Numbered from the stretch's first letter, positions 28,939 to 40,307 are shown. The stretch is 64,000 nucleotides of DNA from Erythrobacter mangrovi (GCF_013260645.1 NZ_CP053921.1:248001-312000); one strand, 5' to 3'. Numbers and translations: made by a program. Notes: generated by a model from the letters alone, not told the origin.

Positions 28939-29256
28939 TCAATCTTCAGGCGCGATAGTAACCTTCAGCCCGTCGAGATCGCCGGTGAAGGGAATCTGGC
29001 AGGCCAGGCGTGACGTCGCGATGCGGTGATCGGTTGATTCGAGCAGGTCGTCTTCATCCTCGCTCATCGTCGGCAGCTTGTCGGCAAAGGCGGGGTCGAC
29101 GTGCACGTGGCAGGTGGCGCACGAACAGCAGCCGCCGCACAGGGCCAGCAGCTCGTCGAAGCCATTGTCGCGGATCGCTTCCATCACGGTCAGGCCGTCC
29201 GCGACGTCGATCTCGCTGGTTTCGCCTTCACGGGTGGTGACAATCAGCTTGGGCAT
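28939..29256 (-). CDS. 2Fe-2S ferredoxin, adrenodoxin type
   Basis: The 105-aa ferredoxin has cluster cysteines Cys40, Cys46 and Cys49 in the [10 protein letters not shown] segment, plus Cys86 in RLACQIP, the C-x5-C-x2-C...C spacing of the adrenodoxin/putidaredoxin class. Extra cysteines at 43 and 44 sit inside the loop. It probably carries electrons to a monooxygenase or to iron-sulfur assembly; no partner reductase is adjacent, although a flavoprotein lies elsewhere in the window. The start at 29256 ([11 protein letters not shown]) is the family start. It lies 42 bp upstream of cysK on the same strand. Confidence 0.92.
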   Translation of the reverse strand: MPKLIVTTREGETSEIDVADGLTVMEAIRDNGFDELLALCGGCCSCATCHVHVDPAFADKLPTMSEDEDDLLESTDHRIATSRLACQIPFTGDLDGLKVTIAPED

Positions 29257-29346
29257 TGCGCATATCCTCGGTTGCAAAGGGCCACTGACCGACCCTATGC
29301 GAGCGGCTGCTATTCAATCGCGAACGGGAAGGCAAGTGAGAGCGCT

Positions 29347-29964
29347 ATGGGGCTGACAAACGCACAGTTGCGCGACCACCTCGACACCGTCGCTGCGCAG
29401 GACGCGGTGGTGGCCGCTGCGATCGAACGCTGCGGCTATCCCGAAGAGCGGATTCGCCCGACAGGCTACAAGACCTTGCTGCGAACCATCGTCGGTCAGC
29501 AGGTTAGCGTCGCGGCGGCGACCTCGATGTGGAACAGGCTGGAAGCGGAACTGGGCCCCGACTTCACCCCATCCTGCTTGCTCGAGCGCGATTTCGATAC
29601 GCTGCGTGCCTGCGGCCTTTCGCGGCAGAAGCAGGGCTATGCACGCAGCCTTTGCGAACTGGTCGCTGGCGGCGAGCTGTGCTTCGAGAGCCTGCCCGAG
29701 GATGACGAGGAAGCCATTACCGAGCTGACCCGGATAAAGGGGATCGGGCGCTGGTCGGCAGAGATCTACCTGCTGTTCGCAGAGGGACGCCAGGATATCT
29801 GGCCCGCAGGCGACCTGGCGGTTCAGGAAGCCGTCGGGCGATTGCTGGAATTGCCCGCACGACCGAGCGAGAAGGATACCCGCAGCCTGGGTGAGAAGTG
29901 GCGCCCCTATCGTGGTGCGATGGCCATCTTCACATGGCACACATACAACAACGCAGCCTTGTAG
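29347..29964 (+). CDS. DNA-3-methyladenine glycosylase (AlkA-like HhH-GPD family)
   Basis: Base-excision repair enzyme (205 aa) for alkylated purines. It has the helix-hairpin-helix LTRIKGIGRWSAEIYLLF (127-144) followed by the catalytic aspartate in WPAGDLAVQ (Asp156). LRTIVGQQVSVAAA (45-58) is the conserved N-terminal block. It is shorter than Escherichia coli AlkA because the N-terminal beta domain is missing, as in many single-domain homologues. The open frame extends upstream to 29101, but homology begins at 29347. It is divergent from the ferredoxin gene. Confidence 0.9.
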   Translation: MGLTNAQLRDHLDTVAAQDAVVAAAIERCGYPEERIRPTGYKTLLRTIVGQQVSVAAATSMWNRLEAELGPDFTPSCLLERDFDTLRACGLSRQKQGYARSLCELVAGGELCFESLPEDDEEAITELTRIKGIGRWSAEIYLLFAEGRQDIWPAGDLAVQEAVGRLLELPARPSEKDTRSLGEKWRPYRGAMAIFTWHTYNNAAL

Positions 29965-29986
29965 AGCCGCGTATCAGGAGAGAGAC

Positions 29987-30793
29987 ATGAGCACGCGTAA
30001 ATCCATCTTCATCACCGGCGGCGGTTCGGGCATTGGTCGCGCCATCGCGAAATATTTCGGTGATCGCGGCTACTTCGTGGGCCTTGGTGATATCGACCAG
30101 AAGGGGATGGATGAGACCCTCGCCCTGATCGGCAATGGCTTCACCTTCTCCGTCAAGTTCGATGTCCGTGACCGGGCGGCCTGGGACGAAGCACTTGATG
30201 CCTTCGCCACTGCCGCCGGCGGGCAGATCAACGTCCTTGCCAACAATGCCGGTATCCCAATCGGCGGTTCGTTGATCGAGAATTCGATCGACGAGATCGA
30301 GCGCTGCCTCGATATCAATCTCAAGGGCGTGCTGTTCGGGGCGCAGGCTGTCTATCCCTACCTCAAGGCTGCGGCGCCCGATTCCTGCCTGCTCAACACC
30401 GCCAGCGCCGCGGGAATTTACGGCACTCCGGGCGCCAGCGTATATACAGCGACCAAGTTCGGTGTGCGCGGGATCACCGAAAGCCTCGACGGCGAATGGG
30501 CAGAAGACAATATCAAGGTCCGCTCGCTGATGCCGAGCTTCATCGATACGCCTCTGCTCGACCACACACCCAACGCCCAGTCCAACCAGGGCATTCGCGA
30601 ACGCGTGACCGAGGCAGGGCTGGAAATCACCCCGGTCGAGGAAGTGGCGAAAGCTGCGTGGGAAGCGGTCCATGGCGATCGCCTGCACACCACCGTGGGC
30701 AAGACTGCAAAGCAACTGGCCTTTGCCTCGCGCTGGATGCCCGGCCGGTTGCGCAAGCAGACCCGCGCGTCCGCGCGACCGCTCGGGAAGTAG
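29987..30793 (+). CDS. Short-chain dehydrogenase/reductase
   Basis: Classical SDR (268 aa). The NAD(P) motif TGGGSGIG is at 10-17, with an acidic residue (Asp35) at the end of the second strand, which favours NAD over NADP. NNAG lies at 86-89 and the catalytic Ser140, Tyr153 and Lys157 are present. The substrate cannot be read from sequence. AGGAGAGAG lies directly upstream of the ATG, and the gene follows the glycosylase by 22 bp on the same strand. It converges on the dehydratase gene with a 4-bp gap. Confidence 0.92.
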   Translation: MSTRKSIFITGGGSGIGRAIAKYFGDRGYFVGLGDIDQKGMDETLALIGNGFTFSVKFDVRDRAAWDEALDAFATAAGGQINVLANNAGIPIGGSLIENSIDEIERCLDINLKGVLFGAQAVYPYLKAAAPDSCLLNTASAAGIYGTPGASVYTATKFGVRGITESLDGEWAEDNIKVRSLMPSFIDTPLLDHTPNAQSNQGIRERVTEAGLEITPVEEVAKAAWEAVHGDRLHTTVGKTAKQLAFASRWMPGRLRKQTRASARPLGK

Positions 30794-30797
30794 ACCG

Positions 30798-31088
30798 TCA
30801 GGCCAGCGCGTCGATCTTTCGCGCCATTTTCACGTCGCGCAGGCTGAGGCCGCCTGCGTCATGGGTGGTCAGCGTGATCTCGACACGGTTGTAGACGTTG
30901 AACCATTCGGGATGGTGGTCGCGTTTCTCGGCGAGGATCGCGACCCGGGTCATGAAGCCGAACGCTTCGGAGAAATCCGCGAAGGTAAAGGTTCGAGCGA
31001 TTGCATCGCCATCGCGCGCCAGCGCCCACTGGGGCAGCGCGGCAAGCCAGCTGTCACGTTCCTCACTCGTCAGTTTCTCGACACTCAC
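30798..31088 (-). CDS. phhB: 4a-hydroxytetrahydrobiopterin dehydratase (PCD/DCoH; GTG start)
   Basis: Recycles the pterin cofactor of aromatic amino acid hydroxylases (96 aa). The active-site segment is [12 protein letters not shown] followed by KRDHHPEW (His58, His59, Trp62), the family signature. No phenylalanine hydroxylase gene is adjacent. The open frame reaches 31790, but that part lies in the permease gene. GTG at 31088 gives MSVEKLT and a GTGA overlap with the permease stop. Confidence 0.93.
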   Translation of the reverse strand: MSVEKLTSEERDSWLAALPQWALARDGDAIARTFTFADFSEAFGFMTRVAILAEKRDHHPEWFNVYNRVEITLTTHDAGGLSLRDVKMARKIDALA

Positions 31089-32413
31089 GTCAGGTCCTTC
31101 GCTTGTTTTGCGCCTCCAAGGCGGGCGAGCAGCCAGTAGCCGCCCGAGAGCACAGCGACCAGCCCGAATCCCAGCAATGCGTAGTAGGGATCCTGCGCCA
31201 CGAATACCGCCAGGGTGACCGCATCGAGTAGCAATAGCAGGCTCATCAGCGGCCAGAAGTAGGGTACCTTGAAGGGGCGTCCAAGCCCGGGTTCCGTAAT
31301 GCGCAGCCGCATGGCGCACAACGCGACCAGCACGAAGATCGCCTGCGACAGCGAAGTGCTGGTCGACGACAGCGCCAGATAGGTCCCTGACCACAGGAAG
31401 GCCGCCGAACCGACGACCACCAGCGACATCGCCCGCAGCGGAGTTCCGCGCGGCGTCACGGTGGCAAAGTAGGAGGGAAGGATGCCCTCGCGTGCCGAAT
31501 CGTAGGTGATCCGGCTGATGGTCATCATCATCAGGCTGCAGATCGCACTGATCGAAAGCAGTCCGAAAAGCGTGAAGATGAGATCGCCGGTCCCACCGAA
31601 CACGGTGCCTGCCGCATCCGCGGCAGCAAATTCGGACACGGCCATCTCGGCTGGGGTGAGGCGATGAAGCAAGGCTAGGTTCACCGCGACATAGAGCAAG
31701 GTAACACCGAGGATGCCCCCGAATATGGCGCGGGGGACTTGTTTGCCGGGATTCTCGATTTCCTCGCCATAGACTACTACGTCGCCCCAACCGTTATAGG
31801 CGCCCACGATCACCAGCATGGCGGTGGCGAAGCCCAGCCAGCCTTGCGGCGCCAGGTCGATCGGTGTCGCGGGCTGTGCAACGCCCGGCTGCGAGAACAG
31901 CGCCGCCGCAAGGGCCATCAGCACCACCCCCTTGGTCGCGGAAAAGAGGATCTGCACCGTCCCCGACATGCGCGTGCCCGGCGCGTTCACGATGAAGAAC
32001 AATACCAGCATGAAGGTGGCCAGCGCGCCGGGGCCGAAGCGCCCCCCTCCCACGCCGAGCCGGACGAGGAACTCGCCAGCCACGATGGCAACGCCCGCAA
32101 GCGCTGAAATCAGCATCAGCAGCATGGTGAAAGCGGTCGCGAGGCGCGCCTTGGGACCGAAAGCTCGACCGGCAAAAGCGACAACACCGCCCGCGCTCGG
32201 CAAGGCCGCGCCCAGTTCGGCGAAGGGCAATGCAGCGAATGCAGCGAGAATGCCGCCAAGCACCCATAGCGCGACCAGTATCCATGGGCTTTCGCTGGCC
32301 TGCGCCACCACGCCGGGTGCGCGCAAGATGCCTTGCCCGACGACACTGCCGACTACGGCGGCGAGACCGAAGACGATCCCCAGCACCCTTAGCAGGTGCC
32401 CCTTGTCCGACAT
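31085..32413 (-). CDS. APC family amino acid permease
   Basis: The 442-aa protein has about twelve transmembrane segments. The first helix pair carries the APC superfamily glycine-rich [13 protein letters not shown], and [18 protein letters not shown] follows. The sequence resembles LAT/amino acid-polyamine exchangers; substrate is unknown. It overlaps phhB by GTGA, so amino acid uptake and pterin-dependent hydroxylation may be linked (inference). AAGGGG precedes the start. It is divergent from ccmA. Confidence 0.88.
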   Translation of the reverse strand: MSDKGHLLRVLGIVFGLAAVVGSVVGQGILRAPGVVAQASESPWILVALWVLGGILAAFAALPFAELGAALPSAGGVVAFAGRAFGPKARLATAFTMLLMLISALAGVAIVAGEFLVRLGVGGGRFGPGALATFMLVLFFIVNAPGTRMSGTVQILFSATKGVVLMALAAALFSQPGVAQPATPIDLAPQGWLGFATAMLVIVGAYNGWGDVVVYGEEIENPGKQVPRAIFGGILGVTLLYVAVNLALLHRLTPAEMAVSEFAAADAAGTVFGGTGDLIFTLFGLLSISAICSLMMMTISRITYDSAREGILPSYFATVTPRGTPLRAMSLVVVGSAAFLWSGTYLALSSTSTSLSQAIFVLVALCAMRLRITEPGLGRPFKVPYFWPLMSLLLLLDAVTLAVFVAQDPYYALLGFGLVAVLSGGYWLLARLGGAKQAKDLT

Positions 32414-32534
32414 CCCCTTCCCCCCTTGTCCGAAGATGCGACCCTGTGCGGGCGGTTCTCACGACAAGCGGTCCGGTTGACAAGGCAAATCGGGCACTTG
32501 GCGCATTTGTCCCTTCCGCCTAACGCTTTCGACC

Positions 32535-33116
32535 ATGACCGCCCGCCTGACCGCGAAAGATCTTGCCTGCCGCCGCGGCGAGCGGCTGCTGTTTCGCGGG
32601 CTGTCGCTCGATTGCATGCCGGGTGACGCCTTGCACGTCGCGGGCGCGAACGGGATCGGGAAATCGAGCCTGATCCGCATCCTTGCAGGACTGCTGCGCC
32701 CCTTCGCTGGCGAGATCGAGCGTGAAGGGGCGATCGGTCTGGTCGACGAGCGATTGGCGCTCGACGAGGCGCTGCCGCTGGGCAAGGCGCTGGCGTTCTG
32801 GGAAAGCCTCGACGGATGTCGCGATCCCGGTCGGGCGCTCGAACTGCTGCAATTGCGCGAGTTGATGGACGTCCCCGTTCGCTATCTCTCGACCGGGCAG
32901 AGGAAGCGTGCGGCGCTTGCCCGACTCCTCAACCGTGGCTGCCCGGTGTGGTTGCTCGACGAGCCGTTGAACGGCCTCGACCGACAGGCACAGGCGGCGT
33001 TCGAGGCTTTGGTTGCGCAGCATTGCCAGGGCGGCGGGATCGCAGTGGTCGCCTCGCACCAGGACTTTGCGCTTCCCTCGCCGCTGCGGATCGACCTTGC
33101 GGAGTATGCGGCATGA
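32535..33116 (+). CDS. ccmA: Heme exporter ATP-binding protein CcmA
   Basis: ABC ATPase (193 aa) of the System I cytochrome c maturation pathway. It has Walker A GANGIGKS (37-44), signature LSTGQ (118-122) and Walker B VWLLDEP (138-144). The small size and the YLSTGQRKRAALARLL block are typical of CcmA. It releases heme-loaded CcmE from CcmC with CcmB. The stop overlaps ccmB by ATGA. Genes for CcmC to CcmI are not in the window. Confidence 0.94.
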   Translation: MTARLTAKDLACRRGERLLFRGLSLDCMPGDALHVAGANGIGKSSLIRILAGLLRPFAGEIEREGAIGLVDERLALDEALPLGKALAFWESLDGCRDPGRALELLQLRELMDVPVRYLSTGQRKRAALARLLNRGCPVWLLDEPLNGLDRQAQAAFEALVAQHCQGGGIAVVASHQDFALPSPLRIDLAEYAA

Positions 33117-33766
33117 TAACGACATTGCTGCGCCGCGACCTCGGATTGCTGCTCCCCGGCGGACGGGGCGGTGGAGGGGTGTTGCCGCTACTGTTCTTCC
33201 TCGCTGTGGCCATGCTCTACCCCTTCGCGGTCGGGCCGGACGCGCAACTATTGGCGCGAACCGGCGGTGGCGTGATCTGGGTCGCGGCATTGCTGGCGGC
33301 GATCCTACCGCTCGAGAAGCTCGTCGCGGGCGATCTCGAGGCAGGCATTTTCGACCAGCTCGCGCTGCGCGGAGTGAGCGAAGAACTGGCGATGGCGGTG
33401 CGGCTGCTGGCCCACTGGCTGGCCTTCGCACCCCTGCTCCTACTCGCGACGATCCCGGCCGCGGCGCTGCTTGGCCTGGGCGAGGAAACGGTGCGGACTG
33501 TTCTGCTTGGCCTGCTTGCGGGAACGCCGGGCCTGGCCGCCGTTGGCCTCGCCGTCGCGGCTCTCACGGCGAGCCTGCGAGGCGGCGCAGCGCTGGCAGG
33601 ACTGATGGTCATCCCGCTGGCAGTGCCGATCTTGATCTTCGGCGCGGGCGCTCTCTCACCGACAGGCGAAGGGGGAATCGCCTTGACCGGCGCAATCAGC
33701 CTGGTGCTGGTCGCCCTCGCACCGCTCGCGGCAGGCGCCGCCATCCGGGCGGCACGGGAAACCTAG
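33113..33766 (+). CDS. ccmB: Heme exporter membrane protein CcmB
   Basis: Inner-membrane partner of CcmA (217 aa, about six transmembrane helices). It has the family N-terminus LLRRDLGLLLPGG and the characteristic ILPLEKLVAGDLEAGIFDQLALRGVS block near 62-87. The start at 33113 follows from the ATGA overlap with ccmA; an open frame from 32816 is a shadow extension. The stop codon shares a CTAG with the convergent map gene. Confidence 0.94.
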   Translation: MITTLLRRDLGLLLPGGRGGGGVLPLLFFLAVAMLYPFAVGPDAQLLARTGGGVIWVAALLAAILPLEKLVAGDLEAGIFDQLALRGVSEELAMAVRLLAHWLAFAPLLLLATIPAAALLGLGEETVRTVLLGLLAGTPGLAAVGLAVAALTASLRGGAALAGLMVIPLAVPILIFGAGALSPTGEGGIALTGAISLVLVALAPLAAGAAIRAARET

Positions 33767-34590
33767 TAAGGCGGCTTGTGCAGCCCCTTGGGGCTTTCGG
33801 TGAAGATTTCTACGCCGCTCTCGGTGATCCCGATCGAGTGCTCGAACTGGGCGCTCAGCGACTTGTCGCGCGTAACTGCGGTCCAGCCGTCGCCGAGAAT
33901 CTTGGCGTGCGGACGGCCGAGGTTGATCATCGGTTCGATGGTGAAGAACATCCCCGGCTTGAGTTCCGGGCCCGTCCCTGCGCGGGCAGCGTGGACCACT
34001 TCGGGGGCGTCGTGGAACAGGCGTCCCAACCCATGGCCGCAGAATTCCTGCACCACGCCATAACGATGCTGGCGCGCATACGCCTCAATCACCGCTCCGA
34101 TGTCGCCCAGTCTGGCACCGGGCTTCGATGCCGCCTCGATCCCGAGCATCAGGCATTCGTAGGTCACGTCGACCAGCTTTCGTGCCTTGAGCGGAACGTC
34201 GCCGACGAAGTACATACGGCTGGTATCGCCGTGCCAACCATCGAGCAGCGGGGTCACGTCGATGTTGACGATGTCCCCGTCCTTGAGAGCCTTGTCGCCC
34301 GGAATACCGTGACAGATCACATGGTTGATCGAAGTGCAGCAGCTATGCGTGTATCCACGATAGCCCAGCGTTGCGGGAACGGCGCCACCATCGAAAGTCA
34401 TCTGCCGCACGAGATCGTCGATCTGCCCGGTGGTCACACCAGGCTTCACGAAGGTGGTCAGTTCGTCGAGGATCTCGGCCGCCAGCCTGCCGGCCTTGCG
34501 CATCCCATCGAACCCTTCGGGTCCGTGGAGCTTGATGGTCCCGTCGCGGTAGACGGTCTGGTCGCTGTCGATCACCTGATATTCGGTCAT
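33763..34590 (-). CDS. map: Type I methionine aminopeptidase
   Basis: Removes N-terminal methionine from nascent proteins (275 aa). Metal ligands of the pita-bread fold can be seen in NIDVTPLLDGWHGDTSRMY (two Asp), GHGLGRLFHDAPEVVH (His), FTIEPMINLG (Glu) and the C-terminal AQFEHSIGIT (Glu). The start at 34590 (MTEYQVID) is preferred to a GTG 9 bp upstream. It follows the DUF3298-type lipoprotein by 40 bp on the same strand, possibly in one transcript. Confidence 0.95.
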   Translation of the reverse strand: MTEYQVIDSDQTVYRDGTIKLHGPEGFDGMRKAGRLAAEILDELTTFVKPGVTTGQIDDLVRQMTFDGGAVPATLGYRGYTHSCCTSINHVICHGIPGDKALKDGDIVNIDVTPLLDGWHGDTSRMYFVGDVPLKARKLVDVTYECLMLGIEAASKPGARLGDIGAVIEAYARQHRYGVVQEFCGHGLGRLFHDAPEVVHAARAGTGPELKPGMFFTIEPMINLGRPHAKILGDGWTAVTRDKSLSAQFEHSIGITESGVEIFTESPKGLHKPPY

Positions 34591-34630
34591 GCGCGCCACA
34601 TAGCGACTAAGCCGCCAAATTGCGAGATGC

Positions 34631-35464
34631 TCAGCGCTTCACGCTGAATACGCTCGCATATTCGGGCTTTACCGCGGCAATCACCGCCGCATCTACCGGC
34701 AGGGTGACCTCATACTCGCCCTCCGCATATGGGCCGGCGACATAGGGTCCATAGTACAATCCAAGCCGGTCGAAGGTCTTGCCGTTGGAGGAGCCGACGA
34801 ACAGCGTCGTTTCGTCCATACCGGGGCAGTTATCGGGCCACTCCCCCGCCGGATCGTCGATCGGTTCACCGCGCCGTTCCACACGCATTCGATCGAGCGC
34901 AGCGCAAGCCTTTGCCCCGACCGCCTTGTGCAGCGCAGCCTGCGAGGCGAACATCGCCAGCGGATCGAACAGCTGCCCGGTTTCGCGATCCCACACTTGC
35001 GCGCTCCTGCCGTACATGCCGTGCGCACCGCCGGTGTAGGTATAGAACTCGATCGACAGGCTGAGGAAGCGCGGGAGGTCCGCGACGACCTGGTACTCAC
35101 TGGCGAAGGAGTAGTTGCGGCAGGAGGCGGCTTCCGCCGGGCATTCCGATACCGACGACTGCCAATCGGCCTTTGTCTCGTCGAACAGGTCCCCGCGCCG
35201 CTTGTCGAGTTGCGCAGCCAGTTCCGGTTCCGCGCTAACCTGGGCGGGCCATGCGAATGCGAACTCCAGAGCCCCGCCCCCCTTTTCCTCGAGCTTCTGT
35301 TCGAATGCGAAGGCTTCGGCTTTTGGCTGGGGGCCAGTCGAACCCGCATCTTTGGGTTGCGCAGCATTGGCGGGGTCAACGCCGGCCTTCTCGCCATACT
35401 CCTGCGGATCGGAACAGGCCGCACTCGACAGGAGCAGCGAAATCAGGAACAGGGACATTCGCAT
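34631..35464 (-). CDS. Lipoprotein with DUF4163/DUF3298 (RsiV-like) domains
   Basis: The 277-aa precursor has a signal ending LSSAAC (lipobox Cys near 17). A disordered linker to about 50 is followed by a domain with FAFAWPAQVSAEPELAAQL, SLSIEFYTYTGGAHGMYG and DRETGQLFDPLAMFA. This is the pattern of the DUF4163 plus DUF3298 pair found in RsiV and in many envelope proteins. Its ligand is unknown. AAGGAA lies about 6 bp upstream of the ATG at 35464; the longer open frame to 35572 is not credible. It is divergent from the aminopeptidase gene with only 48 bp between them. Confidence 0.82.
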   Translation of the reverse strand: MRMSLFLISLLLSSAACSDPQEYGEKAGVDPANAAQPKDAGSTGPQPKAEAFAFEQKLEEKGGGALEFAFAWPAQVSAEPELAAQLDKRRGDLFDETKADWQSSVSECPAEAASCRNYSFASEYQVVADLPRFLSLSIEFYTYTGGAHGMYGRSAQVWDRETGQLFDPLAMFASQAALHKAVGAKACAALDRMRVERRGEPIDDPAGEWPDNCPGMDETTLFVGSSNGKTFDRLGLYYGPYVAGPYAEGEYEVTLPVDAAVIAAVKPEYASVFSVKR

Positions 35465-35512
35465 CGCGGTTTCCTTCCGCACCGGAACGATACAAAGGGA
35501 CGTGCTCCGATT

Positions 35513-36901
<1,389 letters not shown>

Positions 36902-36976
36902 CCGGGGGGTGGCTTGCGAGAATGGTCCGGCGCGGTTAAGCGCGCGCAGCATTAACAACCGAGTTTGAATTCCAGC

Positions 36977-37330
36977 GTGAACGGGCCCGCAGCGTATTCC
37001 CTTCCCGAAGGTATCGTCGGACTGAAAGGTCCGGTTGAAAGACCCGCGCCCGGGACCCTGCCCCTGCGTGGCGATCTGGCCCACATTGCGCTGGCGGGCC
37101 GCTACCTTGCGGCGCATTACGTGATCCCGCGCCTGCGCAGCATCGGTGGCGCCGGGGCGGTGCTCAAGCTTGGCATGCGCGACGACGCCGACAATGGTGC
37201 ATCGCTCGCAGCGGACGAAGCGGTGGAATTACTCGACATCGCTGGCGACTGGGCGTGGGTCACCCGTGGGCCTGAAGGCCCGAGCGGCTATGTCCGCCTC
37301 GGCGCGCTGGCGCCCGAAGATGGCGCATAA
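36977..37330 (+). CDS. Small SH3-like protein, possibly the N-terminal part of an NlpC/P60-type hydrolase
   Basis: The 117-aa product has no signal peptide. LPLRGDLAHIALAGRYLAAHYVIP is followed by a short beta-rich stretch ending WAWVTRGPEGPSGYVRLGAL. This arrangement resembles the SH3-like N-terminus of cytoplasmic NlpC/P60 hydrolases that follow leucyl aminopeptidase in related genomes. The catalytic Cys-His domain is absent: the frame stops at 37330 and argC begins at 37320. I chose GTG at 36977; a TTG at 36965 would add four residues. It may be a truncated remnant or a stand-alone ligand-binding protein. Confidence 0.6.
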   Translation: MNGPAAYSLPEGIVGLKGPVERPAPGTLPLRGDLAHIALAGRYLAAHYVIPRLRSIGGAGAVLKLGMRDDADNGASLAADEAVELLDIAGDWAWVTRGPEGPSGYVRLGALAPEDGA

Positions 37331-38258
37331 GGTCTTCATCGACGGTGCCGCAGGCACCACCGGACTGGAAATCGCCGAACGGCTTTCCGGTCGCAGCGAG
37401 TTTTCCCTCATCACGCTCGACGACGCGCAGCGCAAGGATGCGGGGGCCCGTCGCGATGCACTGAACGAGGCCGACGTCGCAATCCTGTGCCTGCCCGACG
37501 AGGCGGCAATCGAAGCTGTGTCGCTGATCGACCCGACCGCGGGAACGCGGATGATCGATGCATCCTCCGCTCACCGCACGGCCAGTGGCTGGTGCTACGG
37601 CTTTCCCGAACTGGTCGGGCGCGAACGCGTCGCCAACGCGCTGCGGGTGAGCAATCCGGGATGCTACCCGACCGGTTTCCTTGCACTGGTCGCACCCTTG
37701 GTGCGTGCGGGCCTGCTCCCCGCCGACTGGCCCTATACCGTCCACGCCGTCAGCGGCTATTCGGGCGGCGGCAAGGCCTTGATCGAACGGTTCGAGGCCG
37801 CAGGGGCTCCTGCCTTCCGCGCCTATGGGCTGCAAATGGGCCACAAGCACGTGCCGGAGATGCAGGCTCATGCGGGCCTGGTGCATGAGCCGGTGTTCTC
37901 ACCTTCGGTGATCGATACCTTCCGCGGCATGGTGGTTGAAATTCCACTGCCGTTGGCTGCCATGCCGGGCGTTGCGACGCCGGATGCTATGCGTGATGCG
38001 CTGGCCGCATTCTACGCCGGATCGCCGATCGTTCGCGTGCATCAGGGTGCCGCTCCGGCCGAGCTGCTGCTACCCCACGACGCTGTGCCGCATGACGATC
38101 TCGAACTGTGGGTGTTCGGCAATGCGCAAGGCACCCAGGCACGCCTGCTTGCGCGGCTCGACAACCTCGGCAAGGGCGCGAGCGGCGCTGCCGTCCAGAG
38201 CCTCAACCTGCTCTGCGGCCTGCCTGAAACTGCCGGCCTGCGCCTCACGTCTGCCTAA
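37320..38258 (+). CDS. argC: N-acetyl-gamma-glutamyl-phosphate reductase, type 2
   Basis: NADPH-dependent step of arginine synthesis (312 aa). It has the GAAGTTGLEIAERL dinucleotide-binding motif at 9-22 and the catalytic Cys115 in SNPGCYPTGF. VSGYSGGGKALIERFE and the GHKHVPEM block complete the family pattern. Length and the FIDGAAGTTG N-terminus match the short type 2 form. The ATG at 37320 overlaps the upstream SH3-like gene by 11 bp, so the two are probably co-translated. An open frame from 37146 is an extension. Confidence 0.94.
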   Translation: MAHKVFIDGAAGTTGLEIAERLSGRSEFSLITLDDAQRKDAGARRDALNEADVAILCLPDEAAIEAVSLIDPTAGTRMIDASSAHRTASGWCYGFPELVGRERVANALRVSNPGCYPTGFLALVAPLVRAGLLPADWPYTVHAVSGYSGGGKALIERFEAAGAPAFRAYGLQMGHKHVPEMQAHAGLVHEPVFSPSVIDTFRGMVVEIPLPLAAMPGVATPDAMRDALAAFYAGSPIVRVHQGAAPAELLLPHDAVPHDDLELWVFGNAQGTQARLLARLDNLGKGASGAAVQSLNLLCGLPETAGLRLTSA

Positions 38259-38268
38259 TAATTAGGCA
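38252..38268. promoter_or_regulatory. Perfect palindrome over the argC stop, upstream of glnB
   Basis: TGCCTAAT and ATTAGGCA flank a single A. The stem overlaps the argC stop codon and lies about 155 bp upstream of the sigma-54 -24 element, a distance suited to an enhancer-binding site. It does not match the NtrC consensus. A weak hairpin of the argC transcript is an alternative reading, but no T-tract follows. Confidence 0.4.
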
Positions 38269-38388
38269 TCATCAGGCTAGTGCTTGGGCAGGGGCAGTAG
38301 CGCCCTTACCCGACATTGCGTCCGACTTGGGGCTGGCTAAACGAAAATTGCGTCAAGGCGGTTTGGAGGCGACCGATTCTTCGTCTAG

Positions 38389-38814
<426 letters not shown>

Positions 38815-38863
38815 TCACCTCTCCCTCTCCTGGGCGGGAGGGGAACTGAAAAAGGAAGAATCA

Positions 38864-40273
38864 ATGTCCAGTGCAAAGAAGGTCCTCAAGCAGATCGAAG
38901 AAGAAGGCATCGAATGGGTCGACCTGCGCTTCACCGATCCCAAGGGCAAGTGGCAGCACCTGACCATGGTCGCGAAGATCCTCGACGAAGACCAGCTTGA
39001 AGACGGCCTGATGTTCGACGGTTCGTCGATCGCTGGCTGGAAGGTGATCAACGAAAGCGACATGATCCTAAAGCCCGACCTCGAGCGGGTCTACATCGAT
39101 CCCTTCAGCGCTGAACCGATGATGATCCTGTTCTGCGACATCGTCGAGCCTTCGACCGGCGAATGGTATGCCCGCGACCCGCGCACCACCGCCAAGCGCG
39201 CCGAAGCCTACCTCAAGTCGACCGGCATTGGCGACACCGTCTACGTCGGCCCGGAAGCCGAATTCTTCATGTTCGACGATGTCCGCTTCGAAGACGGCTA
39301 TGCCGGCTCGGGCTATGCCATCGACGACATCGAGCTGCCGACCAACACCGGCAAGGAATATGAGAGCGGCAACCTTGCCCACCGCCCGCGCGCCAAGGGC
39401 GGCTACTTCCCTGTCGCTCCGGTCGACAGCGCCGTCGACATCCGTGGCGAGATGGTTTCGACCATGATCGAAATGGGCCTCAACTGCGACAAGCACCACC
39501 ACGAGGTGGCCGCAGCGCAGCACGAGCTGGGTCTGACCTTCGGCACGCTGGTCGAAACCGCCGACAACATGCAGATCTACAAGTATGTCGTGCACCAGGT
39601 TGCCCATGCCTATGGCAAGACCGCAACCTTCATGCCCAAGCCGATCAAGGACGATAACGGTAGCGGCATGCACACCCACATGTCGATCTGGGACAGTGGC
39701 AAGCCGACCTTCGCCGGCAACGGTTATGCCGGTCTGTCGGAAACCTGCCTCTATTACATCGGCGGCGTGATCAAGCACGCCAAGGCGCTCAACGCCTTCA
39801 CCAACCCGACCACCAACAGCTACAAGCGCCTGGTGCCGGGCTTCGAAGCGCCCGTACTGCTCGCCTATTCGGCGCGCAACCGCTCAGCTTCGTGCCGTAT
39901 CCCCTACGGTACCGGCGACAAGGCAAAGCGCGTCGAGTTCCGTTTCCCGGACGCGATGGCCAACCCCTACCTCGCCTATGCCGCGCTGCTGATGGCTGGC
40001 CTCGACGGGATCCAGAACAAGATCCACCCGGGCGAAGCGATGGACAAGAACCTCTACGACCTGCCGCCGGCAGAGCTGGCCGAGGTCCCGACCGTGTGCG
40101 GTTCGCTGCGCGAAGCGCTGGAATCGCTCGAAGCTGACCACGAGTTCCTGCTCAAGGGCGACGTGTTCACCAGGGACCAGATCGAAGCCTACATGGAACT
40201 CAAGTGGGAAGACGTCGTACGCGTCGAAACCACGCCGTGCCCGGCCGAATTCGACATGTACTACAGCGCGTAA
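38864..40273 (+). CDS. glnA: Glutamine synthetase type I
   Basis: ATP-dependent ammonium assimilation enzyme (469 aa, dodecamer). It has the beta-grasp segment [18 protein letters not shown] and FDGSSIAGW. The metal-binding segment [14 protein letters not shown] and the [18 protein letters not shown] glutamate-binding loop are also present. The adenylylation site Tyr398 is in [11 protein letters not shown], which marks the adenylylated beta subtype. AAAGGAAGAA precedes the ATG at 38864. The transcript ends at the hairpin at 40308-40340. Confidence 0.97.
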   Translation: MSSAKKVLKQIEEEGIEWVDLRFTDPKGKWQHLTMVAKILDEDQLEDGLMFDGSSIAGWKVINESDMILKPDLERVYIDPFSAEPMMILFCDIVEPSTGEWYARDPRTTAKRAEAYLKSTGIGDTVYVGPEAEFFMFDDVRFEDGYAGSGYAIDDIELPTNTGKEYESGNLAHRPRAKGGYFPVAPVDSAVDIRGEMVSTMIEMGLNCDKHHHEVAAAQHELGLTFGTLVETADNMQIYKYVVHQVAHAYGKTATFMPKPIKDDNGSGMHTHMSIWDSGKPTFAGNGYAGLSETCLYYIGGVIKHAKALNAFTNPTTNSYKRLVPGFEAPVLLAYSARNRSASCRIPYGTGDKAKRVEFRFPDAMANPYLAYAALLMAGLDGIQNKIHPGEAMDKNLYDLPPAELAEVPTVCGSLREALESLEADHEFLLKGDVFTRDQIEAYMELKWEDVVRVETTPCPAEFDMYYSA

Positions 40274-40307
40274 CAATCACGCGCCAAGATCGCGAGATCA
40301 CCGAGAG

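Noticed and set aside
32477-32505. TTGACA box upstream of ccmA as a sigma-70 promoter
   Set aside because: The -35 match is perfect but no acceptable -10 element lies 16-18 bp downstream.
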